A DNA stretch of 64,000 nucleotides from NCBI GenBank assembly GCA_009801085.1, contig VNWV01000003.1, positions 310,001 to 374,000 of the forward strand, given 5' to 3'. This DNA comes from Lasiodiplodia sp. COLG20. Its lineage: Eukaryota; Ascomycota; Dothideomycetes; Botryosphaeriales; Botryosphaeriaceae. Below are positions 23,317 through 35,347 of the stretch, in pieces. The notes under the pieces were generated by a model. That model worked only from the letters and a program-made list of their open reading frames with translations, searched no databases and was not told the DNA's origin. Within the stretch, counting starts at the first letter, position 1. Each line of letters opens with the position of its first letter. The translations under genes and the position numbers were made by a program.

Positions 23317-25161
23317 AATGGCTGCGTTGCGAAAGCGTAACGCCGACGTTCGCAGCTGTCAAGGCTCTAGGTGGCGTCGAGTAAAAAAGCAAAAAAGTGA
23401 AAAGAGTCAGAGAGTTGAAAGGTAGTAGTGCGGTTTCGAGCACGTCCAGACAAAGTTTTTTGGAATGCTGACTCGCCGTGCAACGATCGCACCTAGAGGG
23501 CAAAATGAGGACGGAGACCGACGGCGAAGATGGACGGAAAGCCGGCCAGCAGATAGGTGCGGGGGATAAAGTCACTTATGTGGCGACGATTGATTGTATA
23601 AGAGAAGGGCGGGCCAGATCCCACCTGATTTGACGGGGTGTCTGTTCCCTTGCCAATGATCCTCGGTGCATGCGCCAGAATAGTAAGTTAGCGGTCAAAC
23701 ACCCTGCGTCTTCGGCTCCCTTTTAAGCAAGGCATTTCGACGACAAGCTACGGCGAACGAGGTTGAGGCAAACAAGAAACGCGGAGCAAAGTCGCGGCAG
23801 TTGTCGGCAGTGTCAGGACTGGGTCAGCCAGCTCTGAGGAGGCAGTGCCCGGTACAGCCGTGGCAGCCTAGGTACTGTGTAAATGGGCAAGAGCAAGCGC
23901 CGCCGTTGGATGAAAAACGCTTGGCTATCTGCCAGCGTGCTTGCGAGCCAGTAGGAGGCGAGCCGGAACATGTTGGCCGCAGTCGCCTCCCGAGGTCCGA
24001 TTGCCGGCAGCTCTTTTTTTTCTTGCTGCTTGCGCAACTTGACAAGCCAAGGTGTCAATGTGGGGGATTGGAAAAAAGTTGGGGAAGAATTGAGCGCGCC
24101 AATGCTTGGGAGACAGGGTTGATGACTCTAAGTGTCGCAGCGTGCTCGCTTGGCAGGCTGCTTGTCCGCCTGAAGGGGTTGTCCAAGACGGCGGAGGAGG
24201 CGTTCAGAGCGACGCGGGATTCGCTGACAGCGCTGCCATCGTGAGCGAACTGCAATTGCCGGCCGATAGGCAGATTGCGGGGAAAGAGGCGTGGGGCACG
24301 CGGGACGCCCCAGACGGAGGCACACAGCCGGCCGCGCACGTTGCTCATGTCTTCGCTCGCTCGACTTCCAGGAGGTCGTTGATGCAGAGCAAGCACTGAC
24401 GTCTGTGTTGTTCCGACGCTAGCTACTGCAGCTTCTCGCTCGCTCCAGCCTGCCTATCGGGTTAATACTTATCGGCAGCGTCTCTGTCGACCACTAAGAT
24501 CGCGCGGGGAATCGCTGACGGCCACAGGGCATGCCTATTTCGATCGCTAAGGGATTTCGCTTCTGGATCGATTTGCATGTTGGACGAAATGTACTCGCTA
24601 CACATCATGTAAGGAGATAAGCGGGTATCCAACCTGTCTTGCGTCATATGCAGCCAGCAAATTATTCTGGGACTGCGGTCAGGGTATTGTCGTTCAAGTC
24701 GTCAAATATGCAAGTGGCTCCACATTCGTCCATTTATTCCATGGCATGTAACGCACTGTGTTGTGCTGTACTGTACACGATCCGAACAGAAATGTAGCCG
24801 GTACGCACTCTCGAAGCTCGCCCCGGCTGGAACAACGTTATCCGGATGGAAAGATTTGTAACCACCGCAGGGAAGATGAATCTCACCGCAGGGCTTCACA
24901 AATGACCCAGCTCAATTTTTTACGCGCCCTTGAACGCCGACAAACTCCCTCCCAAAACACGTCCATCTTGATGCATCGCTGGACAACCAAAAGAACAATC
25001 ACAAGGCCGTCATTCCGTTTTCTCGTGCAGTATCATCCTCCTCCTTTTCATCCAATGTAGTTGTGTGCAGCCTACGGGAGTAGCAGCAGCTCGTTGGACC
25101 CATGCCAGCCGTCACCGCCGCAGCGGCACAACCGACAAAGGCCGCATCTCCGCCGCCATCA
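23317..25161. other. Intergenic, transporter promoter and 3' side of APQ12-like gene
   Basis: 1.8 kb with no recognisable gene. The left part must contain the transporter promoter. Open frames such as 23801-24244 and 24055-24396 overlap on opposite strands and have no domain signs. Confidence 0.5.
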
Positions 25162-25781
25162 TCACCGTGCGAATGCCTGCTGCCCCTGTGCCTGTGCCTG
25201 CTGCTGTTGCAGCATCTGGAATTTCCGCGCGTCCTCCAGCTGGTCCTGGAAGCGGGCGTACTCGCTCGTCCACACGTCGACCCAGTAGCGGCCCCAGACG
25301 GTAAGGTCCTGGGCGGCGCCCTCGACGCCGCGGCTCCACACGAACAGGCCGACGACGACAACTGTGCCCCAGAAGACGAGCTTGAAGGCAAGCGAGATCC
25401 AGAAGACGACGGCGCGGTAGAGGATATTGAGTATCTTGAGCGAGACGAGCAGCACGATGACCAGCAGCGTGATGGACGCGATGTCCGGGTTCTTGGAGAC
25501 GTGGTCGATCAGCGGCAGCAGGTGCCGGTGCAGCGTCGCCGCGATCGACGATATCGGCGCCAGCAGCGACGACAGCGCCGCGTTTGGGATGCTACCGCTG
25601 CTGCCATCGCCGTTGTTGTGGTGTGTGAGGAGGTACGTTGCCCAGTCTGTTTCGTAGACACGCGGAGAAGCGCGTACGCAGGTTAGCTGTCGGAACGCCT
25701 GATTGTACTAGCAACCGCGGGGCAGGCGCGGGGACACGTGTGGTTTTGTACACGGTGCGACTTGCCTTGAACGACGTCCAT
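25162..25781 (-). CDS. APQ12: APQ12-family nuclear pore/envelope membrane protein
   Basis: Two exons on the complement, 25781-25766 (16 nt) and 25646-25162; 166 aa. The 119-nt intron has a GC donor (CAAG|GCAAGT) and an ACAG acceptor with a gctaac branch site upstream. The join gives MDVVQDWATYLL. About residues 61-81 and 85-108 form two closely spaced hydrophobic helices (IASITLLVIVLLVSLKIL and WISLAFKLVFWGTVVVVGLFVW). They are followed by an amphipathic helix and a Gln/Ala-rich end. This is the APQ12 pattern: a small integral protein of the nuclear envelope and ER that affects membrane fluidity, nuclear pore assembly and mRNA export. The assignment rests on topology and the GxxVWSRGVEGAAQDLxVWGxYW region, so it is good but not certain. 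Confidence 0.82.
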
Positions 25782-27741
25782 GATGAGGGAGTGGGTTGCG
25801 TTGTTTTCGAAGGGGGCTCGCGCGCGCAGTTGCGTCAGCGGATAGGTTTCCGTTGCGTTGCCCGTTGGAAGCCGGTTGCCCCGCGGTCGGTCGAAAGTGG
25901 GTGGTATTGACGAGAGAGACGTCGTCTGTGTGTTTGGCGGTGTGTAGTTGCGTTGTTTGTCGTGGTCGTTGATCCTGAGATCGGCGGTGGAGCTTCCGCG
26001 CGTGAACCCTTAGATTCTCGTGCCACCCCCTTCGCTCCCCTTCGCGAACAAACGGCCGGCCGGCTCTTGGCGCCCGAGCGCCAGCACGAGCACGCCGCCG
26101 CCAGAACGGATCGCCTCATTGTTGAAGCCAACAAAGGCCGCCGACGTCAGAGGCGCACAAAGAATCTCTTAACTCAACGGCCTTTGCTGGTGGTCGCGAC
26201 ACAAAAGCGCTTTCAAGTTCTAGACTCTCTCACAGCTACATGTGTGCAGGCTGCCTATTTCTGGCCTGCTTATCCGCCTTCCTAAACAGGCAATCGCCCC
26301 TTTTCCCCGGCCAGCAAATGGACAAAACAGGCCTCACGCAGCAGGTCCAAAAAAATGAAAAAAAGAGCCAAGCAGGAAAAAGCACATACAAACCAATGGC
26401 AGCTGCGTCGCAAGTACGCCAATCAACAACATGCAAGATTAACTACTCTGCTTTTATCGATTGCGTTTCAGTTAAATTGCACCGTTGAACAAGTCGCGCC
26501 CTGTGATAGGCTTGCCATTGAAATAACAGTGAGAGAGCAGCGTCAGTGCTTACTAAGTCCCGCTGGTGATCTCCATTGTTTTCCGCATCTTTCATCAGAT
26601 GCAGCATCGCTCGGCAGCGGCGATGATGCATAGCGAAATGAACCAAGGACCGCTGATGTGCTCCAATCCCGCCGCCGAACCCACTCCGGCTCTGGCACAG
26701 TTGCACTCGCTCGCTTGATCTACCCGTTCCCCATCGACCCCGGGGCCACCGCGAAATGAGACGACCGCTGCTGGTGAGCTGACGATGGAATAAGAAGGTG
26801 TGCGGCTGAGGGGCAAGGGTGCGATCGGCAATCGACTCGACGAGAGGGCGCCACGCCCACCCGTGCTCCAGGCATCTGGATAGGGGAGAGGGGACAGTCG
26901 CATTTTAACGACGGTACGTGTAACCACTTGGCACAGAACTCGAGGCTGGTCACGAGCGCCGAGCGAGATTTCGCCCATCTCCCTCAGGTTCGGAGCAATG
27001 TACCGCATCTGTCCAAGGCTGCTCCTGCGCGTGTGTCAAGGTGCCCTGGGCGGCTTTACCCAGGCAAACCGCGTGGAGCGGGTACCTTTTTTATTGTGGG
27101 GAAACGGCGTGCCTGGCCTCCCGTTTCCAAACGCGAAATACGGTCCCCGGCATGTGCGAGTGGTATGAGTTTGAATTTTGTTTGGTTGGCAATAATTACA
27201 CAGATGAACAAATTCTGTTGCCGCTGTGGCCGGTTTAACTGCTACTATCCGTCTTGTTCCATACCAACGATTTCTCTGTTCCGCAATGAACAAGAACAAA
27301 GGAGACGAGCCGCCAACGACACTTCCCTTCTACTTGCCAATAGAACATAGGATCGAATATAAAGGAAGGAGCCGAGATGTTGTTCGGTTATTTGAAAATG
27401 TGTTGCAGGTGGTAACGACGAAATCCGACGATCAGGAGCTTGCGCGTCTTCCTCTTTCGCTGTGTATGCCCCCCCGTCGAGTCTCTCCTGAAGAGAAATA
27501 TCGGTCCAACTTCCTTGTTGTGGTATCTTCTCATTTCGCTCGTACAAACGCCAATAAAAAAAAGAAAATGAATATGGTCATCCCATAAGCCCGTGGTATA
27601 AGCTAAGTATGTACATTAAAAGACATAACGGCCGTGTGAAATTTATGAACAGCGAGAACAATACAAACCACGGCGCCGTGGCCGCCTGTCAAAGGTCGGC
27701 CCCGCAGGCGCGCAAATTTCATGTTCAGATTTCAGCTGTCC
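25782..27741. other. Intergenic without a supported gene
   Basis: 2 kb holding the APQ12-like promoter at its left and the 3' flank of the next - strand gene at its right. Opposite-strand open frames overlap throughout and none shows a domain. Confidence 0.45.
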
Positions 27742-28422
27742 TTAGATCTTGTCGACATATTGGTTGATGTTGTTCTGTTGGAAGCCAAAGTCAAAATCCG
27801 AGGCTTCAGACATGGAGGGGTAATGTACGTGATTGGTGCGCTGCGACACGGACTTCGGTCTTGTGTGTGTTGGCTGTGTCGGAAACTTGGGTGATTCCTT
27901 GCTCGAGGTCGGCGAGTAGGGTGTCGGCGGGCGGTCTTGCAGCGAGAGACTGGATTTGTTTCGGACGTGTTCTGGGGCCCTCATGCCGGGTTCGGGGGTG
28001 CGGCTTGGCCGGTATGAGTACATCGGGGTGTCATCCTCAAGCTCTTTCTCGGTCAGCTGGCTGAGTCGGCTAAGTTGTCGGCTGTGGCGATTCCGGCGCG
28101 AGGATGATGGCATGCGCGTGAGAGCGGGCGCTGGTGGTTCGGGAAGGACGTTGTACTTCTCGCGCCATTGGAGTTGTTTGCTCGGCCGGCGCCACGATTC
28201 AAACTCGGCGTCGTCCAATGGCGTGACCGCTCTGGAGATGATGGAAGAACCCTGCGTTCTCCTCCTCCGCAAAATGAAGAGCACGATGCCGACGATGAGG
28301 AGCGCAGCGCATCCGCCGAGAACGGATCCGAGGATGATGGCGAGGTTGCGGGTGTGCTCGGAAACGGCAGAGTCCTGCTGATCGCCGGTGGACCTCTGTT
28401 GCATACGCGGACTATCCTGCAT
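27742..28422 (-). CDS. Single-pass membrane protein with basic, Ser/Pro-rich cytosolic tail
   Basis: 226 aa from the first ATG of the frame at 28422. The frame continues upstream to 28473 without an ATG, so a spliced 5' exon (for example one with a signal peptide) is possible. A short polar N-terminus (about 30 residues) precedes one strong transmembrane helix, NLAIILGSVLGGCAALLIVG, and a stop-transfer RRRR. It resembles the SKG6/AXL2-type or Mid2-type membrane segments of fungal cell-surface proteins. The roughly 170-residue tail is rich in Ser, Pro, Arg and Thr, with several SP/TP pairs that could be kinase sites. It ends in FDFGFQQNNINQYVDKI. Function not known; a plasma-membrane sensor or polarity protein is only a guess. 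Confidence 0.65.
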   Translation of the reverse strand: MQDSPRMQQRSTGDQQDSAVSEHTRNLAIILGSVLGGCAALLIVGIVLFILRRRRTQGSSIISRAVTPLDDAEFESWRRPSKQLQWREKYNVLPEPPAPALTRMPSSSRRNRHSRQLSRLSQLTEKELEDDTPMYSYRPSRTPEPGMRAPEHVRNKSSLSLQDRPPTPYSPTSSKESPKFPTQPTHTRPKSVSQRTNHVHYPSMSEASDFDFGFQQNNINQYVDKI

Positions 28423-31400
28423 GGTGGTCGCGCAGCGGGAAATCCAGCGGGCACTGCAGGCTGAAGGTGGCAAGAATGGAGAGACAGAGTGAGTGGTCCG
28501 GCTTCCTCTGGACGGGCAGGCGGGACGCTGATGAGGAGGTGGAGCCGGTCAGGGAAGGCCGACTATGGGGTGTGGTTGGATAGGCAGAAATGAATGGTAT
28601 TGGCCGTGGAGGAGAGAGCCGCAAGGACAGACCTGGTCCGGACAATCCAGTGAGATTCAACTCTCGACGATGCTCAGCCCGACGGTGCCGGGCGGGCAGG
28701 AGAGCAGTAGGAAGGAGAGGTCAGGCGTCGCAGGTTGTCAGCATCGAGGCCAATTGGCGATGTTTGGGATAGTCATGCGCAGAGCTGCTGCATGGCGTTC
28801 GTTCCACGGAGGTTGGCGAGGACGTGGACGGGGCGCGGGCTCCAGGCAGGCGGAGAGGACGGGAGACACAGCAGATTTAGTATGGCAGGGTGGTGGGACG
28901 CGAGGGTACTTCAGGGCGATCCGATCGGCAGCGCGCGCGCACATTAGCCCAAACGGCGGCTAGCACGATAACGCAAGCTGGACGCTGGAGAGGCTGCAAA
29001 TGTGCGGTGAGGGCGTTAGCACGGGATTAGTGCTTGGCTTGGCCGGATGGAGGGCGGGCGGAGGGTGTGAGCAGGGGCCCCAACGTAGAGCCGTGCCTGG
29101 CGCCCTGCGAGGAAAACCTGCCGAACAGCGGGAGGGCGTGCGTCGGGTCTGATGAAACCCGCGGCAGTCAGCCACAGCCTGTGGCGCCGCCTGGCCGGCC
29201 CAATCGACGCCTGTTCCTGGCCGTGATGCCTGCCCGTGCAGGGACCTGCATCTCAGGGGCACAACCTCCACTGCCAGCCTGCGCTGCTCCCCGCCGCCCG
29301 GCTGGCTGCTGACCACCCTGCTGCTGCGCGCTGGTGCGCTGGCGGCCCCCAGCAGCTGCCATGACGCCTCGATGCGCCTGTCTGGCGCGGCGCGCGCCGG
29401 CTGCCAGCCTGCGCCGTGGTTGAGCGGACGCGGCGGGAGAGGTAAAAGGGCCGTTGGACGCCCACGCGAGATTGAGGTGCACCCACTGGCCCTACGCCGC
29501 GCGCGTGCCGCCAGTGGGCCCCGTCGCACAGTAGCTGCAGGCCCAGCCGGGCAGTTCCTGGGAGCTAGCCGCCTTTTTGACTGCTCCCACCAGCAGCATG
29601 CGCGCTGGCTCTGACTGCAGCCGCGCAGAGCCCAGGCCAGGACGTTGCGACTCCACAGCCGTGTCGTGCAGATATGGGATGCGGTGTCTGGCGTGCAATC
29701 TAATGGAGTCGAGCCGTGGTCACACGCCCACCGCGCGACTAACGACGTGCCTGCAGCTCGCATGTCAGAAGCCTAACCCAGTGCCGCCTAGGACGTCGTG
29801 GCTGACATGCACATCATCATGGGCTCCCCTCGCTCACATCGCTGTCGGCAGCCGGCAAGATTTGAATAACCCGCGCTTGGCTCTAGCTGGCCTGACCGAG
29901 CCGTGGATGCAACGCCGCTGTTCGGTCCGCCCAGCTATGGCGCATCGTGTGCGACGGTAGTGCGAAGTATGGCGTATTACCTCGACCGCGATCGCTCCAA
30001 CCAGACGTGACACCAGCACCGCAGCAATGACGACTGCCGCTCACAGGCGCCGTGCAACTCACGTTAGCAGATCAGTCCATCGGTTACCAGGGTTGGGTCG
30101 AGCAGCGCCCCAGCGTCGCGGGGTTGATGATAGTCGATAGCCTCGCTCGCCAACTCGGTGTCAGCCGGCTCGACGCAGCTGAGGCGACGCGTCCAGTATA
30201 CGGAGCGCCCGACGTCGAGGCGTTGAGGCTTGGTGGTAGCGGATTGCTGTCCGGCGCGAGGCGCGCCTGACAAGTGAGGCCAGACTTCGTGAGATACGAC
30301 TCATCCAAGGAGAGGTGCGCCGCCACGCGGGTACTTCCACCAACTGTCATGATGTCGGCAAGCTCGACTGCGCACGACTCGCGAGCCCCGCATACCCACG
30401 TGCCGATCCACGCTTTGGGAAGGCACCGCCGGCCGAACATCATAATCCCACCGCGGCTCCACCCTCTGCCGTCTTTTGTCCGCGACCCTAACGTCAGATG
30501 CAATCCATCGTCGACGCAGTAGCCGCAGTCAGGCACGCTACCACCACCCTTCTCGAAGTCCGCCGTAAGTCCGACCGCTATCTACGCCAGACGCAGACCG
30601 CAACAACACCCGACGGCTTCCGGCTGCAGAATAAATCCCCCCATTGTGCCTCCACTGCTGTCTCACGACGGTTGCGACTAGGGACGGCCCCTCCCAGACC
30701 CTCATCAATCAATACGTTTTCTGCCATTCGCCGTCGTTTCTGCGTTGAAACTCATCGTGACTCTGGTGCCAGCCGCCAAGCATTCTGCAAGGCGATATTG
30801 CCCGAAGCGTGGCGGGCCGCGTATTGGGGCTCGTTCGGCTAAGTTGTTTGCACTCGCGTTTCTTCTTTTTTGAGCTCGCTCCTGAACCCCGCCCCCACAT
30901 ACCGTATCGTCGTAAGACGTGCGACACCTGCGAAAGCCCGTTGTTTCTGCGTGCGCTCGCTTCCAAGAGCCTTTTTGCCGGGTCACCGCTCGTCCTCTCC
31001 GGAGCTCAGGCTATCCGGCCGAGCGTTGTGCGCGTGCGCCTCCCTTTTCCTTCTTTGCTTCGCGGAGAGAGCCGCATGAGCGCTCGTGCGCCATTGCTCC
31101 ACGCTGCCAGCTTTCCCGCAACCGGCAATGAGTCGACGAGGAGAAGCTTTCGAGGATCTCTGCGAGCGAGCAGCGGTGGGCGGCGCGACAGATCGCATAT
31201 CCCTTCGAATCCCGTTGATCATCATCACGCCTCCTGGGAGAGCGGACGATTTGCAACAATTTTTCTCCTCTCTTTGCTCGAATGGCGCGTGCACCCTCAA
31301 CGGCGGATGATATTCCGTCATGCCTCGCAAGAAAATCCCACCTGATCTCCTTTGGGACCCTCTCGTGCCCGCTCCACCAAGCGCCAGCCCGACGGTCTTG

Positions 31401-31859
31401 AATCCGATGCATGAGATGAGGCATATCATTGCGCGAAACCGCGCATGCTCCGAGCCGTCCCGTACGCTTCCGCATCAGACTAACCCAACTTCTGACTCGT
31501 CGTCTGCATGTCTACGAGGCTTGGGCTTCCCCTCGGATGCCTGAACAACTGACTGCGACGGCGCTTGTTGCGAAGCTGCTATTGATTAATTTGAGAGCTC
31601 GCGTAGCACTCTCGTGCCCGGAGCTACTCTTTTGTTTCCGGAGTTTCGTTTCAAGATAACGTCCGAACATCTTCAGACAGGTAGCGAGAAAAAGCTGCTG
31701 TATTCGACTGCGTGACAAGGATAAATATTGAGAAGTCGTAAGCACGAAATCATGTTGCCGTCATAATGCTCTCATCGGAACTGCTCGAGGTATCATTTTC
31801 TATGCCGCGCGGAAAACATCTGGCCATTGCATCTCCACTGTCCTATTGAATTGCCTAAT
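28423..31859. other. 3.4-kb GC-rich stretch without a recognisable gene
   Basis: Lies upstream of the membrane-protein gene and beyond the DIS3 stop. Many short overlapping open frames on both strands reflect high GC. I see no domain, no tRNA pattern and no repeat. A missing 5' exon of the membrane-protein gene could lie at its left end. Confidence 0.45.
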
Positions 31860-34800
31860 CTAGAGTAGGCCAAGCTTGATCTTGCGCTTGCCAGTACTCT
31901 CTTCCTGCTCGTCGCTGATCCTGACCATGACCTTTTGGAACAACTCGAGCTTCACGTTTCTGCTGCCCGAAACAGTGAGGACGTAATTCTCGGCGTCGAA
32001 CTCGGCGTCGGGCTCTGGCGTCGCAAGGTCCCGTAGCCTAATCAGGCTCTCAATGCCGAAGCGCGGCACGAAGACTACGATGCCGTTGGTAAAGATCCTC
32101 ATGACGAACCCCTCTTCGTCGACCACTCGTCCCTTGAGCGCTTGGCCCACGTAGTACTCGATACTTGCGCGTCCGGCGAATTGCGCGTTGCGGTGACGCA
32201 CGTTGATGTTCTTGCAGATCCCCTCCAATTTCGCCTTGCTGTGCAGACTCGAGTCCAGCGGCTCGTACTCGATGGCTGCGGCAAGCTGTCTGTGTGCTTC
32301 CAGATCTGCGTAACGGCGGATAGGACTGGTGAAATGGGTGTAGATCTCACTGGCAAGGCCATAGTGACGGAACTCGGGGTAGGCTTGTGTGCCAGCACAG
32401 AAGTACTCGGCGGACATCATGCATCTCGTAGCCATAATACGCACAAGAGTGTTGAAGAAGGGCTCACTAGAATCCACGCATGTGTCAAGAGAGTCTGCAA
32501 GAGCTTTCGAACTGTCGACGCGAAGCTCCAGACCCTTTTTGACCTTGAGCTGGTTCGCCAGTTCTTCGAAGTTATTCTTGGGAGGAGCCGCGTGGCGACG
32601 CAAGAGCGCGGTTTGCGGGAATGCCTCGTAGTTCTTCTGGGCAACAGTAATGTTGGCAAGCAACATGAACTCTTCGACAAGCGAATTGGTATCCAAGAGT
32701 CGCTTTGTCTGGACGTCCACCGGATCCGATGTCTCGGACTCCATTTGAACCTTGACCTCAGGACTCGCGAGGTTCAGCGCGCCAGCATCATAACGCTTCT
32801 GTTTCAGCTTCTTGGAGAGCATCAGGAGCGTTCTCATGCCCTGGGTCAAATCGTCCGTTTGTGACTTGTCGTCAATCCGAAGTTGAGCCTGCTCGTAACT
32901 GAAAGCCTCGCGGGAACGAATGACAGACTTCGAGAAGTCTGCCGAGACGATTTCGGCATCCGGTGTGATTTCCCAGAGAACCGAAAAGGCGTAACGCTCG
33001 ACGTATGGCTTGAGCGAGCAGAGGTCCGTACCCAGGAGCATGGGAAGCATGTCTATGCGCTTATCCACAAGGTACACAGTTGTGCCTCTCATGCTCGCTT
33101 CCTTGTCCATGGCGTTATTCGGCTTGACGAAGTGGGAGACGTCGGCAATATGTACGCCAACCTGGAAATTGCCGTTCGGCAGAGGATGGGCGTGCAGAGC
33201 ATCGTCGATATCCACACAACCCGGTGGGTCGATACTACAGACCAGCAAATCCCGAAGATCACGTCGGCCCTTCCAACCAGGGTCGTCCTTGCTAGCTGGA
33301 ACCCGCCAATCATGACCCTCAGGTGGAAGACAATCGAGCACTGTCTTCGGGAAAGGCCTATACTGGACGTCGTATTCCAGAAGCAGTGCCTCGGTTTCCG
33401 CCCCCTTAGATTCGAGTTCACCTAGTGATCGGACGAAGTGACCCATGGGATACCTCGACTCTCTGTTCCAAGCGTCAATTGTGACAAGCACACGCTTGCC
33501 CAGCATTTCGCCTGCCTGACGTGTTCGGACTCTGATCTTTGGGATACGTTTATCCATGGGAATGAGGAAGACAGTTTGTTGCGCGCGGTTTTGCTTTGCC
33601 GTAGAATTGACAGAATCTCTGTCGACGTGACCGACATACTGTCTCCAATTCCTTTTGATGACGCCCACCACGCGTGCTGTTGGTTGCGGTCGGCCCTCGA
33701 CACTCTTCCCTTGCACTCGTTTGACCTCCTCTTGCAGAGCTCTTCTCTCCCTCTCGGTGACGACCGCCTCGCCTTCCTCGACATCTGCGTTCTCGTTCTT
33801 GTTGAAGGTCTCCTCCTCGATGATCTTTGAAGATGGAGCCTTCCACTGGTCCTTCGGCAGTACCTCCACCACCACAACATCTCCTGAGACCGCACGGTTG
33901 CTGTTTTCTCTTCCAAGGACCAATAGTGACTTCTCGAAGGCCGGCACGTGCACCGAGCCCTCGAGATAGTTGTAAGGCGACACGTTGAAAATGCCCTGGT
34001 GCAATGTTCCATTCTTCACGCCAGTCATCATTTTCGACAGAGTAAAGTACTAAAGCATGTTAGCGCACTGCCGTGACATTATTAAGATAGCCTACCTCCG
34101 GGTAGAGCCACTGGCCCTGGTTTGCTTTGGTCTCGCGCTGCTCTTGGCCAGAAGCAACCATGTCTAACAGCTGCTCTGCGTTAGGAAGACCAGCAACGTA
34201 ATCGGACACTGCCCCTCGTCAGCATGCCACGCTAGTGAAAGCCAAGTTAGGAAAACGTACACGAGAGGGCCTGGAGTCCCTCGGCCTTTGCTTTGCGAAG
34301 ATTCTCCCTGTCGTCGCTGAGCATGACAACAGAGGGGCACTTGGCTGCGCCCGATCGTGACTTGGTCGCCTGCTGCAGATGCTCGCCGTACCATTGCACG
34401 GCTTTGCGGACGGCACGGTCATTCCTGTCGTTGATGGTTTCACCCTCGCCCCGGGTGATGTATGTCTCTAACCTAAAATCATTGAAGAAGACGTAAAAAT
34501 GCTTGCCCTCATTCTTGGTCAGGCTAATAAGACGGTTGTAAAGAGGGGCAGATTGATTTTTGACCTCCTCTAAGACAGTCTGAAGAACAATCACGTCGTG
34601 AAACGCAGTTTCAACCTCAAAAAGGTCCATTCCAGTGAGAAAAGCATTGGTGTCAGGAATGAGGTAGTGGCCGCTAGGGAAAGTCTTTGTCCCGGCTGGC
34701 TTTTCTGAAAGCACAAACGGTGCCACTGCAGGATCATTAGTATTCAGCAAGGGAAAGGGCAGCACTGGGACACGTACCCTTGCCGTTGTAGTCTTTGGGG

Positions 34801-34973
34801 GCGGCGTCCAAGCATGCTGAGCAGAGTTTGGACGAGCATGGGATGTCTTGCCGCAAGTAAAGCTCCCTCACGATCTTCTGAACTTTGCCACTTCTGGTAG
34901 ACCGTACGTAGACCTTGCTGGCAAGGTTGGGGGCCGCCGGATCGGCCCCAAAAGACCTTTTGAGGCTCGTCAT
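31860..34973 (-). CDS. DIS3: DIS3/Rrp44 catalytic subunit of the RNA exosome
   Basis: Four exons on the complement: 34973-34778, 34725-34261, 34208-34096 and 34049-31860; 987 aa, close to yeast Rrp44 (about 1000). It provides the 3'-5' exoribonuclease and the endonuclease of the nuclear and cytoplasmic exosome. Domains in order: CR3 cysteines C46, C51 and C54 (CSSKLCSAC); PIN domain with D90 (LIPDTNAF), E119 and a later SDD; cold-shock domains; RNB domain with [10 protein letters not shown], whose D532, D538, D540 and D541 have the spacing of the four metal-binding aspartates; and a C-terminal S1 domain ([21 protein letters not shown]). Every known catalytic residue I can check is present. 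Intron 1 has a perfect TACTAAT branch site. The gene is head to head with PRP11. Confidence 0.97.
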
Positions 34974-35347
34974 GTTGTGAACCGAGCTGCAGGTTCTGCG
35001 GAGAAGACGGCGCAGTCGGTGAGCTCGGCAATGGTGCAGGGCAAGCGGAGGTGCCTGTCGCAAGTCGCGGCTGAACTTTTCTGGAAGCGCGGCGGGTGTT
35101 TGCATCCGTTTGCGCGCCAAGCCCGCACGGACGCCGACGCCGACGCGGGCTCTGCGGCGTCACTTTCGCCTTTGGCCTGTCGCCTCCGGACTGCATCTCT
35201 ACATCGACAACCAGCGCCACCGTCACTGCAACGCGTGCCAATCCTCCACGTCTCCTTTGCGCGTACTTTGCGCTCAAGTCGACCGAGTGAGCTCCACTTG
35301 CTCGAACTCTCACCAATCGATAATTCTGCCAACGCAAAGAGGCCATC
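34974..35347. promoter_or_regulatory. Bidirectional promoter DIS3 / PRP11
   Basis: Only 374 nt separate the two start codons, so both 5' UTRs and promoters must share this block. It is GC-rich with no TATA box, as is common for housekeeping genes. Both products act in nuclear RNA processing, so joint expression is plausible. Confidence 0.7.

Noticed and set aside
27226..27588. 120-codon + strand frame between APQ12 and the membrane-protein gene
   Set aside because: It ends in an A-rich stretch, has an overlapping opposite frame of similar length, and shows no motif.
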